NCBI GenBank assembly: GCA_001971685.1
Contig: CP019326.1
Location: 3,720,001 to 3,784,000 of the forward strand
DNA length: 64,000 nt
Reading direction: 5' to 3'
Origin: Halomonas sp. 1513
GTDB lineage: Bacteria > Pseudomonadota > Gammaproteobacteria > Pseudomonadales > Halomonadaceae
Below the pieces are notes generated by a model. That model made no database searches. It saw only the letters and a list, made by a program, of their open reading frames with translations, and had not been told where the DNA came from. The position numbers and the translations under genes were made by a program. The stretch's first letter is position 1; every line of letters starts with the position of its first letter. Below are positions 53,663-64,000 of this stretch, one piece after another.

Positions 53663-54772
53663 TCAGGCGGTGGCTTCGGCCAGCCGCGGGTAATCGGTAT
53701 AGCCTTCGCTGCCGCCACCGTAGAACGTCGCCGGATCCGGCTCATTGAGCTCGGCATCGACGGCAAAGCGCTCGACCAGATCGGGATTGGCAATATACGG
53801 CCTGCCGAAGGCCGCGGCATCGCCCAGGTCTTCGCGGATCAACGTCTCCGCGCGCGGCGCCGTATAGTGGCCGCAGTAGATCAGGCTGCCGCTAAAGCGC
53901 TCACGCAGCCCGCGACGGAAGTCGTCGCTCAACTGCGGCCCTTCGCCGGTCCAGTCCGGCTCGTTGATGTGCACATAGGCGATATTGCGCAGCGACAGCT
54001 GCTCGGCCAGATAGTCGATCATCGCCTGGGGCTCATCGTCCTGGAGCCCGAATATCTCGATGAACGGCGACAGGCGGATACCCACGCGACCGGCGCCCAT
54101 CACCTCGCTGACCGCATCGACCACCTCCAGCACCAGCCGCGCGCGGTTGACCACGCTGCCACCGTAGCGATCGTTGCGGCGGTTGCTGCCGGTGGCCATG
54201 AACTGCTGCAGCAGGTAGGCGTTGGCGGCGTGCACCTCGACCATATCGAAGCCGGCACGCTTGGCGTTGTGCGCCGCATGGCGATAGTCGGCGACGATCG
54301 CCGGCAGCTCGTCACTCTCCAGTGCGCGCGGCGTGCTGGTCGGATGTTGGCCGGCGCTGCCGTCCTCGAACTCGATGAAGCAGTTGGCGCCTTCGGCGCG
54401 CAGCGCACTGGGCGCCACCGGCGGCTGGCCGTCGGGCTGCACCGACTCATGTGAGATCCGGCCAACGTGCCACAGCTGCAATGCGATACGGCCTCCCTCG
54501 CGGTGCACGGCATCGACCACGCCCTTCCAGCCCAGCACTTGCTCATCGCTCCAGATGCCCGGGGTATAGACGTAGCCGCGAGCAGTGGGCGAGATATTGG
54601 TCGCTTCGCTGATGATCAATCCGGCACTGGCGCGCTGGGCATAGTAGCGCTGCTGCAGCTTGCCGGGGATGCCGTCCGGGGTACGCGCCCGGGTCAGCGG
54701 CGCCATGATCACCCGATTGGGCAGTTGCAGGCTGCCAACGGTCAGTGGTGACAACAAGGTCGAATAAGCCAT
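53663..54772 (-). CDS. nemA: Old Yellow Enzyme family alkene reductase
   Basis: 369 residues, FMN-dependent TIM barrel reducing activated alkenes, nitrate esters and N-ethylmaleimide-type compounds with NAD(P)H. Features: LPNRVIMAPLTRAR, LWHVGRISH, the substrate-anion pair in VHAANAYLLQQF (His plus Asn) with the proton-donor tyrosine, and NRRNDRYGGSVVNRAR. The gene symbol is by family analogy. A monocistronic unit is likely. Confidence 0.9.
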   Translation of the reverse strand: MAYSTLLSPLTVGSLQLPNRVIMAPLTRARTPDGIPGKLQQRYYAQRASAGLIISEATNISPTARGYVYTPGIWSDEQVLGWKGVVDAVHREGGRIALQLWHVGRISHESVQPDGQPPVAPSALRAEGANCFIEFEDGSAGQHPTSTPRALESDELPAIVADYRHAAHNAKRAGFDMVEVHAANAYLLQQFMATGSNRRNDRYGGSVVNRARLVLEVVDAVSEVMGAGRVGIRLSPFIEIFGLQDDEPQAMIDYLAEQLSLRNIAYVHINEPDWTGEGPQLSDDFRRGLRERFSGSLIYCGHYTAPRAETLIREDLGDAAAFGRPYIANPDLVERFAVDAELNEPDPATFYGGGSEGYTDYPRLAEATA

Positions 54773-54844
54773 CGTGATTCCTGTAGTGAGCGTGTGCTTG
54801 TATAGATGGAGATCGTTAGAGGGCTAATCAAGCCCCCGGTTCAC

Positions 54845-55729
54845 TCATCCACCGTAGGCAAACACCAGGCCCAGCACGATCGGCATCACTACCAGGCTGC
54901 CCAGGTTGCCGATCAGCACCAAGGAGGCGACTTTCTGGGGCTCCTGGCGATACTGCTCGGCAACCAGATAGTTGAGTACCGCTGGCGGCAGGGCGGCAAA
55001 GACCCATAGCGTCGCCGCCTGCAAGCCGGTCAGGTCGAGTAGCCAGACCAGCGGCGCGGCGATAATCAGGCCTGATAGCGGGCACAGCACCGCCCCCAAC
55101 GCGCCGGTCTTCCAGTCGCCGAAATCGATATCGAGCATGCGCACGCCGAGGGCGAACAGCATCAGAGGAATGCAGACGTTGCCCAGCATGTGCAGCGTCT
55201 CCAGCAGCCAGCCGGGCAGCACCGCGCCGCTGAGGTTGACCGCCAGGCCGGCGATACTGGCCAGCACGATCGGCATGCGCAGCAGCCGCCACATCGGCGT
55301 GCGCGGGTTGAGCATGTACAGCCCCACCGAGAAATGCAGCAGCATCTCGACGATGAACACCACCACCGCCGCGGGCAGCGCCGCCTCGCCGAAGGCCAGT
55401 ACCAGCAGCGGGATTCCCATGTTGCCGGAGTTGTTGAACATCATCGGCGGCAGGAAGGTCTTGGGCTCCAGTCGCAGCCACTTGACCAACGGCCACAGCA
55501 ACAGCCCCGACCCCAGCACCACGATGGCCGCTGCGGCGGCAAGGCCGGCATACTCCTCCAGCGGCGCCTGCCCGTCGGCGAGGACGGCAAACACCAGCAT
55601 CGGAACGAACAGCTCCATGTTGAGCGTGTTGAGCCCGCGAATGTCCGGGGTGCGGAAGCGCCCATACAGCGTTCCGCAGCCGGCGATCAGAAACACCGGT
55701 AGCAGCGTGGCGAGAATTTGAGCAATCAT
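54845..55729 (-). CDS. AEC (auxin efflux carrier) family transporter
   Basis: 294 residues with about ten hydrophobic segments. The family motif MMFNNSGNMGIPLLVLAFGE lies in the middle, and the C-terminal half has LPPAVLNYLVAEQYRQEPQK and LIGNLGSLVVMPI. Bacterial members export or exchange organic acids such as malate; the substrate here is unknown. The ATG at 55729 (MIAQILATLLPV) is the natural N-terminus; an upstream ATG at 55765 adds a charged leader. Confidence 0.88.
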   Translation of the reverse strand: MIAQILATLLPVFLIAGCGTLYGRFRTPDIRGLNTLNMELFVPMLVFAVLADGQAPLEEYAGLAAAAAIVVLGSGLLLWPLVKWLRLEPKTFLPPMMFNNSGNMGIPLLVLAFGEAALPAAVVVFIVEMLLHFSVGLYMLNPRTPMWRLLRMPIVLASIAGLAVNLSGAVLPGWLLETLHMLGNVCIPLMLFALGVRMLDIDFGDWKTGALGAVLCPLSGLIIAAPLVWLLDLTGLQAATLWVFAALPPAVLNYLVAEQYRQEPQKVASLVLIGNLGSLVVMPIVLGLVFAYGG

Positions 55730-55856
55730 CGAGCGATCCCTGTGCTGAGCGCCACAGCCTAGCATGACCGGTGCTTGCGCTGCGCCCGAGGCCGCGTCAC
55801 CATGACCAAAGTGCTATCCACAGGCGCCTATGCGCCCCCTGTCTATGTGAGTGACC

Positions 55857-56921
55857 ATGAGCAAGTTCTGGAGCCCGATCGTCCGGGAGCTGACGCCCTA
55901 CGTGCCTGGCGAGCAGCCACGCGAGCAGCTGATCAAGCTGAACACCAACGAGAATCCTTATCCGCCGGCGCCAGGCGTCGAGCAGGCGCTGCGTGACTAC
56001 CCCGTCGATCACCTGCGCCTCTATCCCGACCCCGAGGCCACTGCACTGCGCCAGGCGCTGGCCGAGGCCAACGGCGTCGAGCTCGACCAGGTGTTCGTCG
56101 GTAACGGCAGCGATGAGGTGCTAGCGCTGGCCTTCCAGGCCTTCTTCTGCCAGGACAAGCCGCTATCGATGCCGGCCATCACCTACAGCTTCTACCCGGT
56201 CTACTGCCGCCTGTACGGCATCGACTACCGCACCCTGGCACTCGGTGACGAATGGCAGGTGCCGCTGGAGTCCTTCAGCGCCGACAGCGGCGGCGTGATC
56301 TTCGCCAACCCCAATGCGCCGACCGGCCACGGTCACGGCCGCGAGGCGATCGCCGTACTGCTCGAGCGTGTTCGTGAATGCGTGGTGCTGGTGGATGAAG
56401 CCTATGTCGACTTTGGCGGAGAGAGCGCCGTTCCGCTGGTATCCCGCTATCCCAACCTGCTGGTGACCGGCACCTTCTCCAAGTCGCGCAGCCTGGCAGG
56501 CCTCAGGCTCGGCTACGCGATTGGCTCCCGCGAGCTGATCGAGGGCCTGGAGCGCATCAAGAATTCGTTCAACTCCTACCCCATCGACAGCATCGCCAAT
56601 GCCGCCGGCGTCGCCGCCCTGCAGGACACCGAACACTTCGAGGCGTGCCGCGAGAAGGTCATCACCACCCGCGAGCGCACCCGTCGGCGTCTGAGCGAGC
56701 TAGGCTTCGAGGTGCTGCCGTCTCAGGCCAATTTCGTGCTCGTCCGCCACCCCCAGGTCGACGCCGCCCAGCTATTCGCCGGACTGCGTGAGCGCGCGAT
56801 CCTGGTCAGACACTTCAACACCGAGGCGCTGCGCGACTTCATGCGTATCTCCATCGGCACCGACGACGAGATGGACAGCCTGATCGAAGCCCTCGAAGGG
56901 CTCTGCCGCCAGCCAGGCTGA
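55857..56921 (+). CDS. hisC: Histidinol-phosphate aminotransferase
   Basis: 354 residues, PLP-dependent fold type I. Motifs: IKLNTNENPYPPAP, VFVGNGSDEVLALAF, IFANPNAPTG, the PLP aspartate in VLVDEAYVDFGG, and the Schiff-base lysine in TGTFSKSRSLAGLRLGY. It stands alone, away from hisBHAF. The start ATG at 55857 has a poor ribosome-binding site; a GTG two codons upstream is possible. Confidence 0.93.
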   Translation: MSKFWSPIVRELTPYVPGEQPREQLIKLNTNENPYPPAPGVEQALRDYPVDHLRLYPDPEATALRQALAEANGVELDQVFVGNGSDEVLALAFQAFFCQDKPLSMPAITYSFYPVYCRLYGIDYRTLALGDEWQVPLESFSADSGGVIFANPNAPTGHGHGREAIAVLLERVRECVVLVDEAYVDFGGESAVPLVSRYPNLLVTGTFSKSRSLAGLRLGYAIGSRELIEGLERIKNSFNSYPIDSIANAAGVAALQDTEHFEACREKVITTRERTRRRLSELGFEVLPSQANFVLVRHPQVDAAQLFAGLRERAILVRHFNTEALRDFMRISIGTDDEMDSLIEALEGLCRQPG

Positions 56922-56937
56922 CTTAGCCCATAACCAC

Positions 56938-56969
56938 GAAACCCCAGCCTCTTTCGACGCTGGGGTTTC
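56938..56969 (+). terminator. hisC terminator
   Basis: An 11-bp stem GAAACCCCAGC/GCTGGGGTTTC with a 10-base loop, 16 bp after the hisC stop. The sequence is nearly the same as the two rRNA-operon terminators further right. Confidence 0.8.
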
Positions 56970-57017
56970 TGTAATAGCGAAGCCCCGATCCCTGCGAGAA
57001 CGGGGCGTCTGGACATG

Positions 57018-57048
57018 AAAAAACCCAGCCTCTTTCGAAGCTGGGTTT
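57018..57048 (-). terminator. Distal rRNA-operon terminator
   Basis: On the minus strand AAACCCAGC/GCTGGGTTT with loop TTCGAAAGAG runs into TTTTTTC. It lies downstream of the 5S fragment. Confidence 0.85.
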
Positions 57049-57057
57049 CTAAATAAG

Positions 57058-57110
57058 TGTCTGACGGTGACCCGAGCGGCGCTCCGCTACTCTCGCATGG
57101 GGGTGAGACC
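57058..57110 (-). pseudogene. Truncated, interrupted 5S rRNA 3'-end copy
   Basis: TGTCTGACGGTGACC and TACTCTCGCATGGGG match the 3' terminal region of the complete 5S gene just upstream (TGCCTGACGATGACC, TACTCTCGCATGGGG). They are split by about 15 inserted GC-rich bases (CGAGCGGCGCTCCGC), and similarity fades after GAGACC. It cannot give a functional 5S. Confidence 0.7.
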
Positions 57111-57217
57111 GCCCGGCCCTTCGCGGCACCGCCGCGAGGGCGGTCGAACGCCCCGAGCAGGCGAGGGGCCGGCCCGCGAAGCGGCCCCACATAGAAAAAG
57201 CGGGTTTCCCCATGCCC
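57111..57217. other. GC-rich spacer between the 5S fragment and the 5S terminator
   Basis: No gene is visible. It contains several GC-rich inverted sequences, for example CCGGCCC near 57113 with GGGGCCGG near 57165. It lies inside the transcribed 3' tail of the rRNA operon. Confidence 0.4.
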
Positions 57218-57220
57218 ATG

Positions 57221-57254
57221 AAAAAACCCCAGCCTCTTCCGAAGCTGGGGTTTT
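57221..57254 (-). terminator. Proximal rRNA-operon terminator
   Basis: On the minus strand AAAACCCCAGC/GCTGGGGTTTT with loop TTCGGAAGAG is followed by the T-run (57226-57221). It lies directly after 5S. Confidence 0.9.
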
Positions 57255-57262
57255 GGTATAGG

Positions 57263-57380
57263 TGCCTGACGATGACCTACTCTCGCATGGGGAGACCCCA
57301 CACTACCATCGGCGCTGAGCGGTTTCACTGCTGAGTTCGGCATGGGATCAGGTGGTTCCCGCACGCTATGGTCGTCAGGC
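57263..57380 (-). rRNA. rrf: 5S ribosomal RNA
   Basis: About 118 nt on the minus strand, starting GCCTGACGACCATAGCGTG. It contains CCACCTGATCCCATGCCGAA and ends GAGAGTAGGTCATCGTCAGG. The two ends pair, as in all 5S RNAs. Ends are good to about 2 nt. Confidence 0.95.
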
Positions 57381-57464
57381 GAAAAACGTGGGAATCATGC
57401 CAACCAATACGTCTCAACGCATCCGTCAATTGTCGCGTAATCCACAGACCCCTTGGGGTTATAT

Positions 57465-60354
<2,890 letters not shown>

Positions 60355-60463
60355 ATATAACCCGAAAGGGTCTGGTCTGCGATTACGTACGACAATTGCC
60401 GGATACGCTTGAAACGTATCTTGCATTTCTCCTTGCGGAGAAATTTGTCAGCATGATTCACAT

Positions 60464-60475
60464 TGTTAAAGAGCA
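60464..60475 (-). promoter_or_regulatory. boxA antitermination site before 23S
   Basis: On the minus strand TGCTCTTTAACA, identical to the rRNA boxA consensus bound by NusB-S10, about 110 nt before the 23S start. Confidence 0.9.
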
Positions 60476-60596
60476 GACTGTCAATCGACAGTCATAAACC
60501 GGTCATCGTCTGATGCGATGGTGGCTTATGACTGTAGATCCGATCAGGTAATTCGACTGTTGGACGCTAGCGGCCAAACGATCTGAGGCAAGGCGA

Positions 60597-60628
60597 AAGG
60601 CGACGACGCATAGTGCGCTATGCGAGGA
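60597..60628 (-). repeat. Spacer hairpin repeat, copy 1
   Basis: Contains CGACGCATAG-TGCG-CTATGCGAGG, a 6-bp hairpin (GCATAG/CTATGC) with conserved flanks, just downstream of tRNA-Ala in the transcript. Confidence 0.55.
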
Positions 60629-60654
60629 GACTTTCAACGTAGCATCAGGAAGTT

Positions 60655-60730
60655 TGGTGGAGCCAAGCGGGATCGAACCGCTGACCTCCTGCGTGCAAGG
60701 CAGGCGCTCTCCCAGCTGAGCTATGGCCCC
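60655..60730 (-). tRNA. tRNA-Ala(UGC)
   Basis: 76 nt with encoded CCA, starting GGGGCCATAGCTCAGCTGGG; anticodon loop CTTGCAC (TGC), T-loop GGTTCGATCCC. In the 16S-23S spacer. Confidence 0.96.
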
Positions 60731-60788
60731 CTATCAACATCCACTCCGATGAAGGAGAAAATGTAATTTCGTCGGAGACAAGGCGCTT

Positions 60789-60818
60789 TGGGCCGACGCA
60801 TAGCCTGCTATGCGAGGT
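60789..60818 (-). repeat. Spacer hairpin repeat, copy 2
   Basis: CGACGCATAG-CCTG-CTATGCGAGG, the same hairpin with a different loop as at 60605-60628, here between tRNA-Ile and tRNA-Ala. Confidence 0.55.
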
Positions 60819-60846
60819 TCAAAGCAACGCCGTATCCGGCGAAATT

Positions 60847-60923
<77 letters not shown>

Positions 60924-60956
60924 GGCACTGTACCGTTGCAAGCTGCTGGCAACCCG

Positions 60957-61025
60957 CTGGCCGACCTCACCCTGCTTTCCACTTAAGGTCAGGGGGTGCG
61001 CGCTAACCAGCTGATCTACCGACCC
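60957..61025 (-). pseudogene. Decayed tRNA-Ile-like sequence in the rRNA spacer
   Basis: On the minus strand GGGTCGGTAGATCAGCTGG then TTAGCGCGCACCCC parallels the intact tRNA-Ile (GGGTCTGTAGCTCAGTTGG, TTAGAGCGCACCCC). The anticodon stem is expanded by extra bases (CTGACCTTAAGTGGAAAGCA), and GGGTGAGGTCGGC then matches again. The T-arm and acceptor 3' side are absent. Not a functional tRNA. Confidence 0.72.
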
Positions 61026-61121
61026 GCTTGCAACCGCTGGGTCCTCGACCCAAACAGTCTTTGCTCTGGCCGATCAGGTAATTCATTGTGAGCACTTGCC
61101 GACACGAGATGAATTCGTCGA

Positions 61122-62660
<1,539 letters not shown>

Positions 62661-62846
62661 TCAATCAATGCGGTTCTTGCTCACCCAGCATCCGAAGACA
62701 CCAGGCAAAAGCGAACCAATCTTGGCTCAAGGTTCAAACGTTTACTCAATTCCGATCCGAAGATCGGTGACGAGTCGCTTGCCTTGATGATGTGGTGACT
62801 GATCACCTCGTCATCGACAAGCGCCCACATGAATTACCTGATCGAT
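62661..62846 (-). other. rRNA operon leader
   Basis: Non-coding leader between boxA and 16S. Open frames here are short and incidental. Confidence 0.6.
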
Positions 62847-62858
62847 TGTTAAAGAGCG
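62847..62858 (-). promoter_or_regulatory. boxA antitermination site in the rRNA leader
   Basis: On the minus strand CGCTCTTTAACA, one base from the consensus TGCTCTTTAACA; a second boxA precedes 23S. Confidence 0.88.
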
Positions 62859-62912
62859 TCTCGCTGTTGCCGTGGCTCGTGAAGAGCCGCCAGCGCCCGG
62901 CGAGGAAGGCGT

Positions 62913-62940
62913 ATTCTACTGAAACGGTGCGGCTTGTCAA
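62913..62940 (-). promoter_or_regulatory. rRNA promoter P2
   Basis: On the minus strand TTGACA (62940-62935), a 16-bp spacer and TAGAAT (62918-62913), followed by a GC-rich ACGCC start region. Confidence 0.85.
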
Positions 62941-63026
62941 GCCTCGGCGGTGGCGATCAGTGCGACCACATCGCAGCGAACTCCGCCTGCCCGAGCGTCT
63001 TGCGACGCGCCGTTCGAGTGGGGCGC

Positions 63027-63054
63027 ATTCTACCGTTTCCGGCGGGCCTGTCAA
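63027..63054 (-). promoter_or_regulatory. rRNA promoter P1
   Basis: On the minus strand TTGACA (63054-63049), a 16-bp spacer and TAGAAT (63032-63027), then a GCGCCCC discriminator of the stringent-control type. An A-rich AGAAGAAAAG lies just upstream of the -35, UP-element-like. Confidence 0.9.
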
Positions 63055-63204
63055 TCGCTTTTCTTCTCAGCCCGACAAGAAAAACCCAACAAAACCAACT
63101 GCTTGCCCCTCTCTTTACCGCTACCAACGTATGCCCGTCGGCAGCAGCGGATGCGTACTTTACGGATTTAGCGTGAGGCCCGCAAGCCCTTTTTGGCAGA
63201 AAAC

Positions 63205-63242
63205 TTATCCACACCCCGCAAGCCGCGAGCGCCTGTGGATAG
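63205..63242. promoter_or_regulatory. Inverted pair of DnaA-box-like sites
   Basis: TTATCCACA (63205-63213), the perfect DnaA box, faces TGTGGATAG (63234-63242, one mismatch) with 20 bp between them, between the rRNA promoters and pssA. Confidence 0.4.
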
Positions 63243-63285
63243 CTGCCCGCGAACAGCGGCCCGCCAGGCGGGCCATGCAGACGAC

Positions 63286-63308
63286 AACGCCCGCACGGGG
63301 CGGGCGTT
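63286..63308 (-). terminator. Probable pssA terminator
   Basis: AACGCCCG (63286-63293) and CGGGCGTT (63301-63308) form an 8-bp stem 17 bp after the pssA stop; only a short T/A stretch accompanies it. Confidence 0.5.
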
Positions 63309-63325
63309 TGAGCGAGATGAAAAGC

Positions 63326-64000
63326 TCAGGCGTCGGGGGCGTGCTTCATCTTGCGCATCACCGCCAGCGCTGGCCCCGAGACCACATAGGCACCGAACAG
63401 CAGCAGCAACATCACCGAGGGCTGCACTGAAATCATCACGAAGCCAAGCACGATGGCCAGCAGCACCACGAAGGGGACCGGCTTCTTGAAGTCGATGTCC
63501 TTGAAGCTGTGGTAGCGAATATTGCTGACCATCAGCACCCCGGCGGCCGCCACCACCAGCAGCATCAGCAGCTTGAAGCCTACCGCATCGGCATCGAAGC
63601 TGTGGAAGGTCCATACGCTGGCAGCCACGAAGGCTGCCGCCGAGGGGCTCGGCAAACCGATGAACCACTTCTTGTCGGTACTGCCGATCTGCACGTTGAA
63701 GCGTGCCAGGCGCAGGGCGGCGCAGGCCACGTAGAGAAATGCCACGACCCAGCCGGTCTTGCCGATATCCTGCAAGATCCAGGTGAAGGCGACCAGCGCC
63801 GGCGCCACGCCGAACGAGACCATGTCGGAGAGGCTGTCGTACTCGGCACCGAAGGCGCTCTGGGTATTGGTCATGCGCGCTACCCGGCCGTCGAGACCGT
63901 CGAGCACCATGGCGATGAAGATCGCCACCGCTGCAGCGGTAAAATCGCCGTTGATGCCGGCGATCACGGCAAAGAAGCCCGAAAACAGTGCCGAGGTGGT
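63326..64000 (-). CDS. pssA: CDP-diacylglycerol-serine O-phosphatidyltransferase, 5' end outside the window
   Basis: The frame is open to the window edge (TTSALFSGFFAVIAGINGDF onward), giving 224 visible residues. It has the CDP-alcohol phosphotransferase motif D-G-x2-A-R-x8-G-x3-D-x3-D (DGLDGRVARMTN and FGAEYDSLSD), followed by several membrane segments. It makes phosphatidylserine in the inner membrane. Type II PssA of this form is usual in Halomonas and Pseudomonas. The N-terminus is missing because of the window limit only. Confidence 0.9.
   Translation of the reverse strand, partial: TTSALFSGFFAVIAGINGDFTAAAVAIFIAMVLDGLDGRVARMTNTQSAFGAEYDSLSDMVSFGVAPALVAFTWILQDIGKTGWVVAFLYVACAALRLARFNVQIGSTDKKWFIGLPSPSAAAFVAASVWTFHSFDADAVGFKLLMLLVVAAAGVLMVSNIRYHSFKDIDFKKPVPFVVLLAIVLGFVMISVQPSVMLLLLFGAYVVSGPALAVMRKMKHAPDA

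Larger units (their letters stand above)
63055..63325. other. Intergenic region between rRNA promoter P1 and pssA
   Basis: No gene is visible. It holds the two DnaA-box-like sites and the pssA hairpin listed separately. Confidence 0.5.

Overview
The window looks like a chromosomal segment of a moderately halophilic gammaproteobacterium, most likely Halomonas or a close relative in the Halomonadaceae. The reasons are high GC, an ectoine hydroxylase gene, and gene neighbourhoods typical of the Pseudomonas/Halomonas side of the class: polA-DUF2782-thrB-speA and yggX-mutY-asmA-hisB. The genus is an inference from gene content, not from a search.

Layout. (1) 0.2-4.0 kb: a Fur-controlled FbpABC ferric-iron ABC transporter. 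(2) 4.2-12.3 kb: polA on the minus strand, diverging from a DUF2782/thrB/speA operon, then a fumarylacetoacetase-family hydrolase and the 5-hydroxyectoine enzyme ectD. (3) 12.4-13.7 kb: a Crp/Fnr-type regulator upstream of ectD, with a non-coding region holding a perfect 16-bp palindrome, and then the original terminator of a tRNA operon. (4) 13.74-39.56 kb: a 25.8-kb island integrated into the 3' part of tRNA-Thr(UGU), bounded by a 46-bp direct repeat. It carries an IS3-family element, a truncated Ca2+/Na+ antiporter, a 5061-codon retention-module/RTX giant adhesin with about 10.3 near-identical 1158-bp tandem repeats, a nested stack of IS elements (IS3 fragment, IS1380, IS3, IS110), and a small phage or satellite module (DUF3987-like remnant, dyad-rich spacer, terminase genes and small ORFs). 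I see no integrase, portal, capsid or tail gene. (5) 39.5-39.8 kb: tRNA-Thr, tRNA-Gln and tRNA-Phe. (6) 39.9-56.9 kb: ordinary core genes: yggX, mutY, asmA-like, a PanZ-like GNAT, hisBHAF plus an outer-membrane barrel protein, DUF416, an alkyltransferase-like protein, a GATase-like protein without its cysteine, selU-selD, radA, an NlpE-like lipoprotein, an Old Yellow Enzyme, an AEC carrier and hisC. (7) 56.9-63.1 kb: a complete minus-strand rRNA operon (16S-Ile-Ala-23S-5S) with two strong promoters, boxA sites, a decayed tRNA-Ile-like sequence in the spacer and a 5S fragment downstream. (8) 63.3-64.0 kb: the 3' part of pssA.

The most unusual part is the island. It combines a tRNA-borne att structure, a replacement terminator for the tRNA operon, a very repetitive adhesin whose LapG cleavage motif looks degenerate, an IS110 element with a candidate bridge-RNA region and no conventional start codon at its expected N-terminus, and a minimal packaging module bracketed by inverted pairs of GGTGCA motifs.
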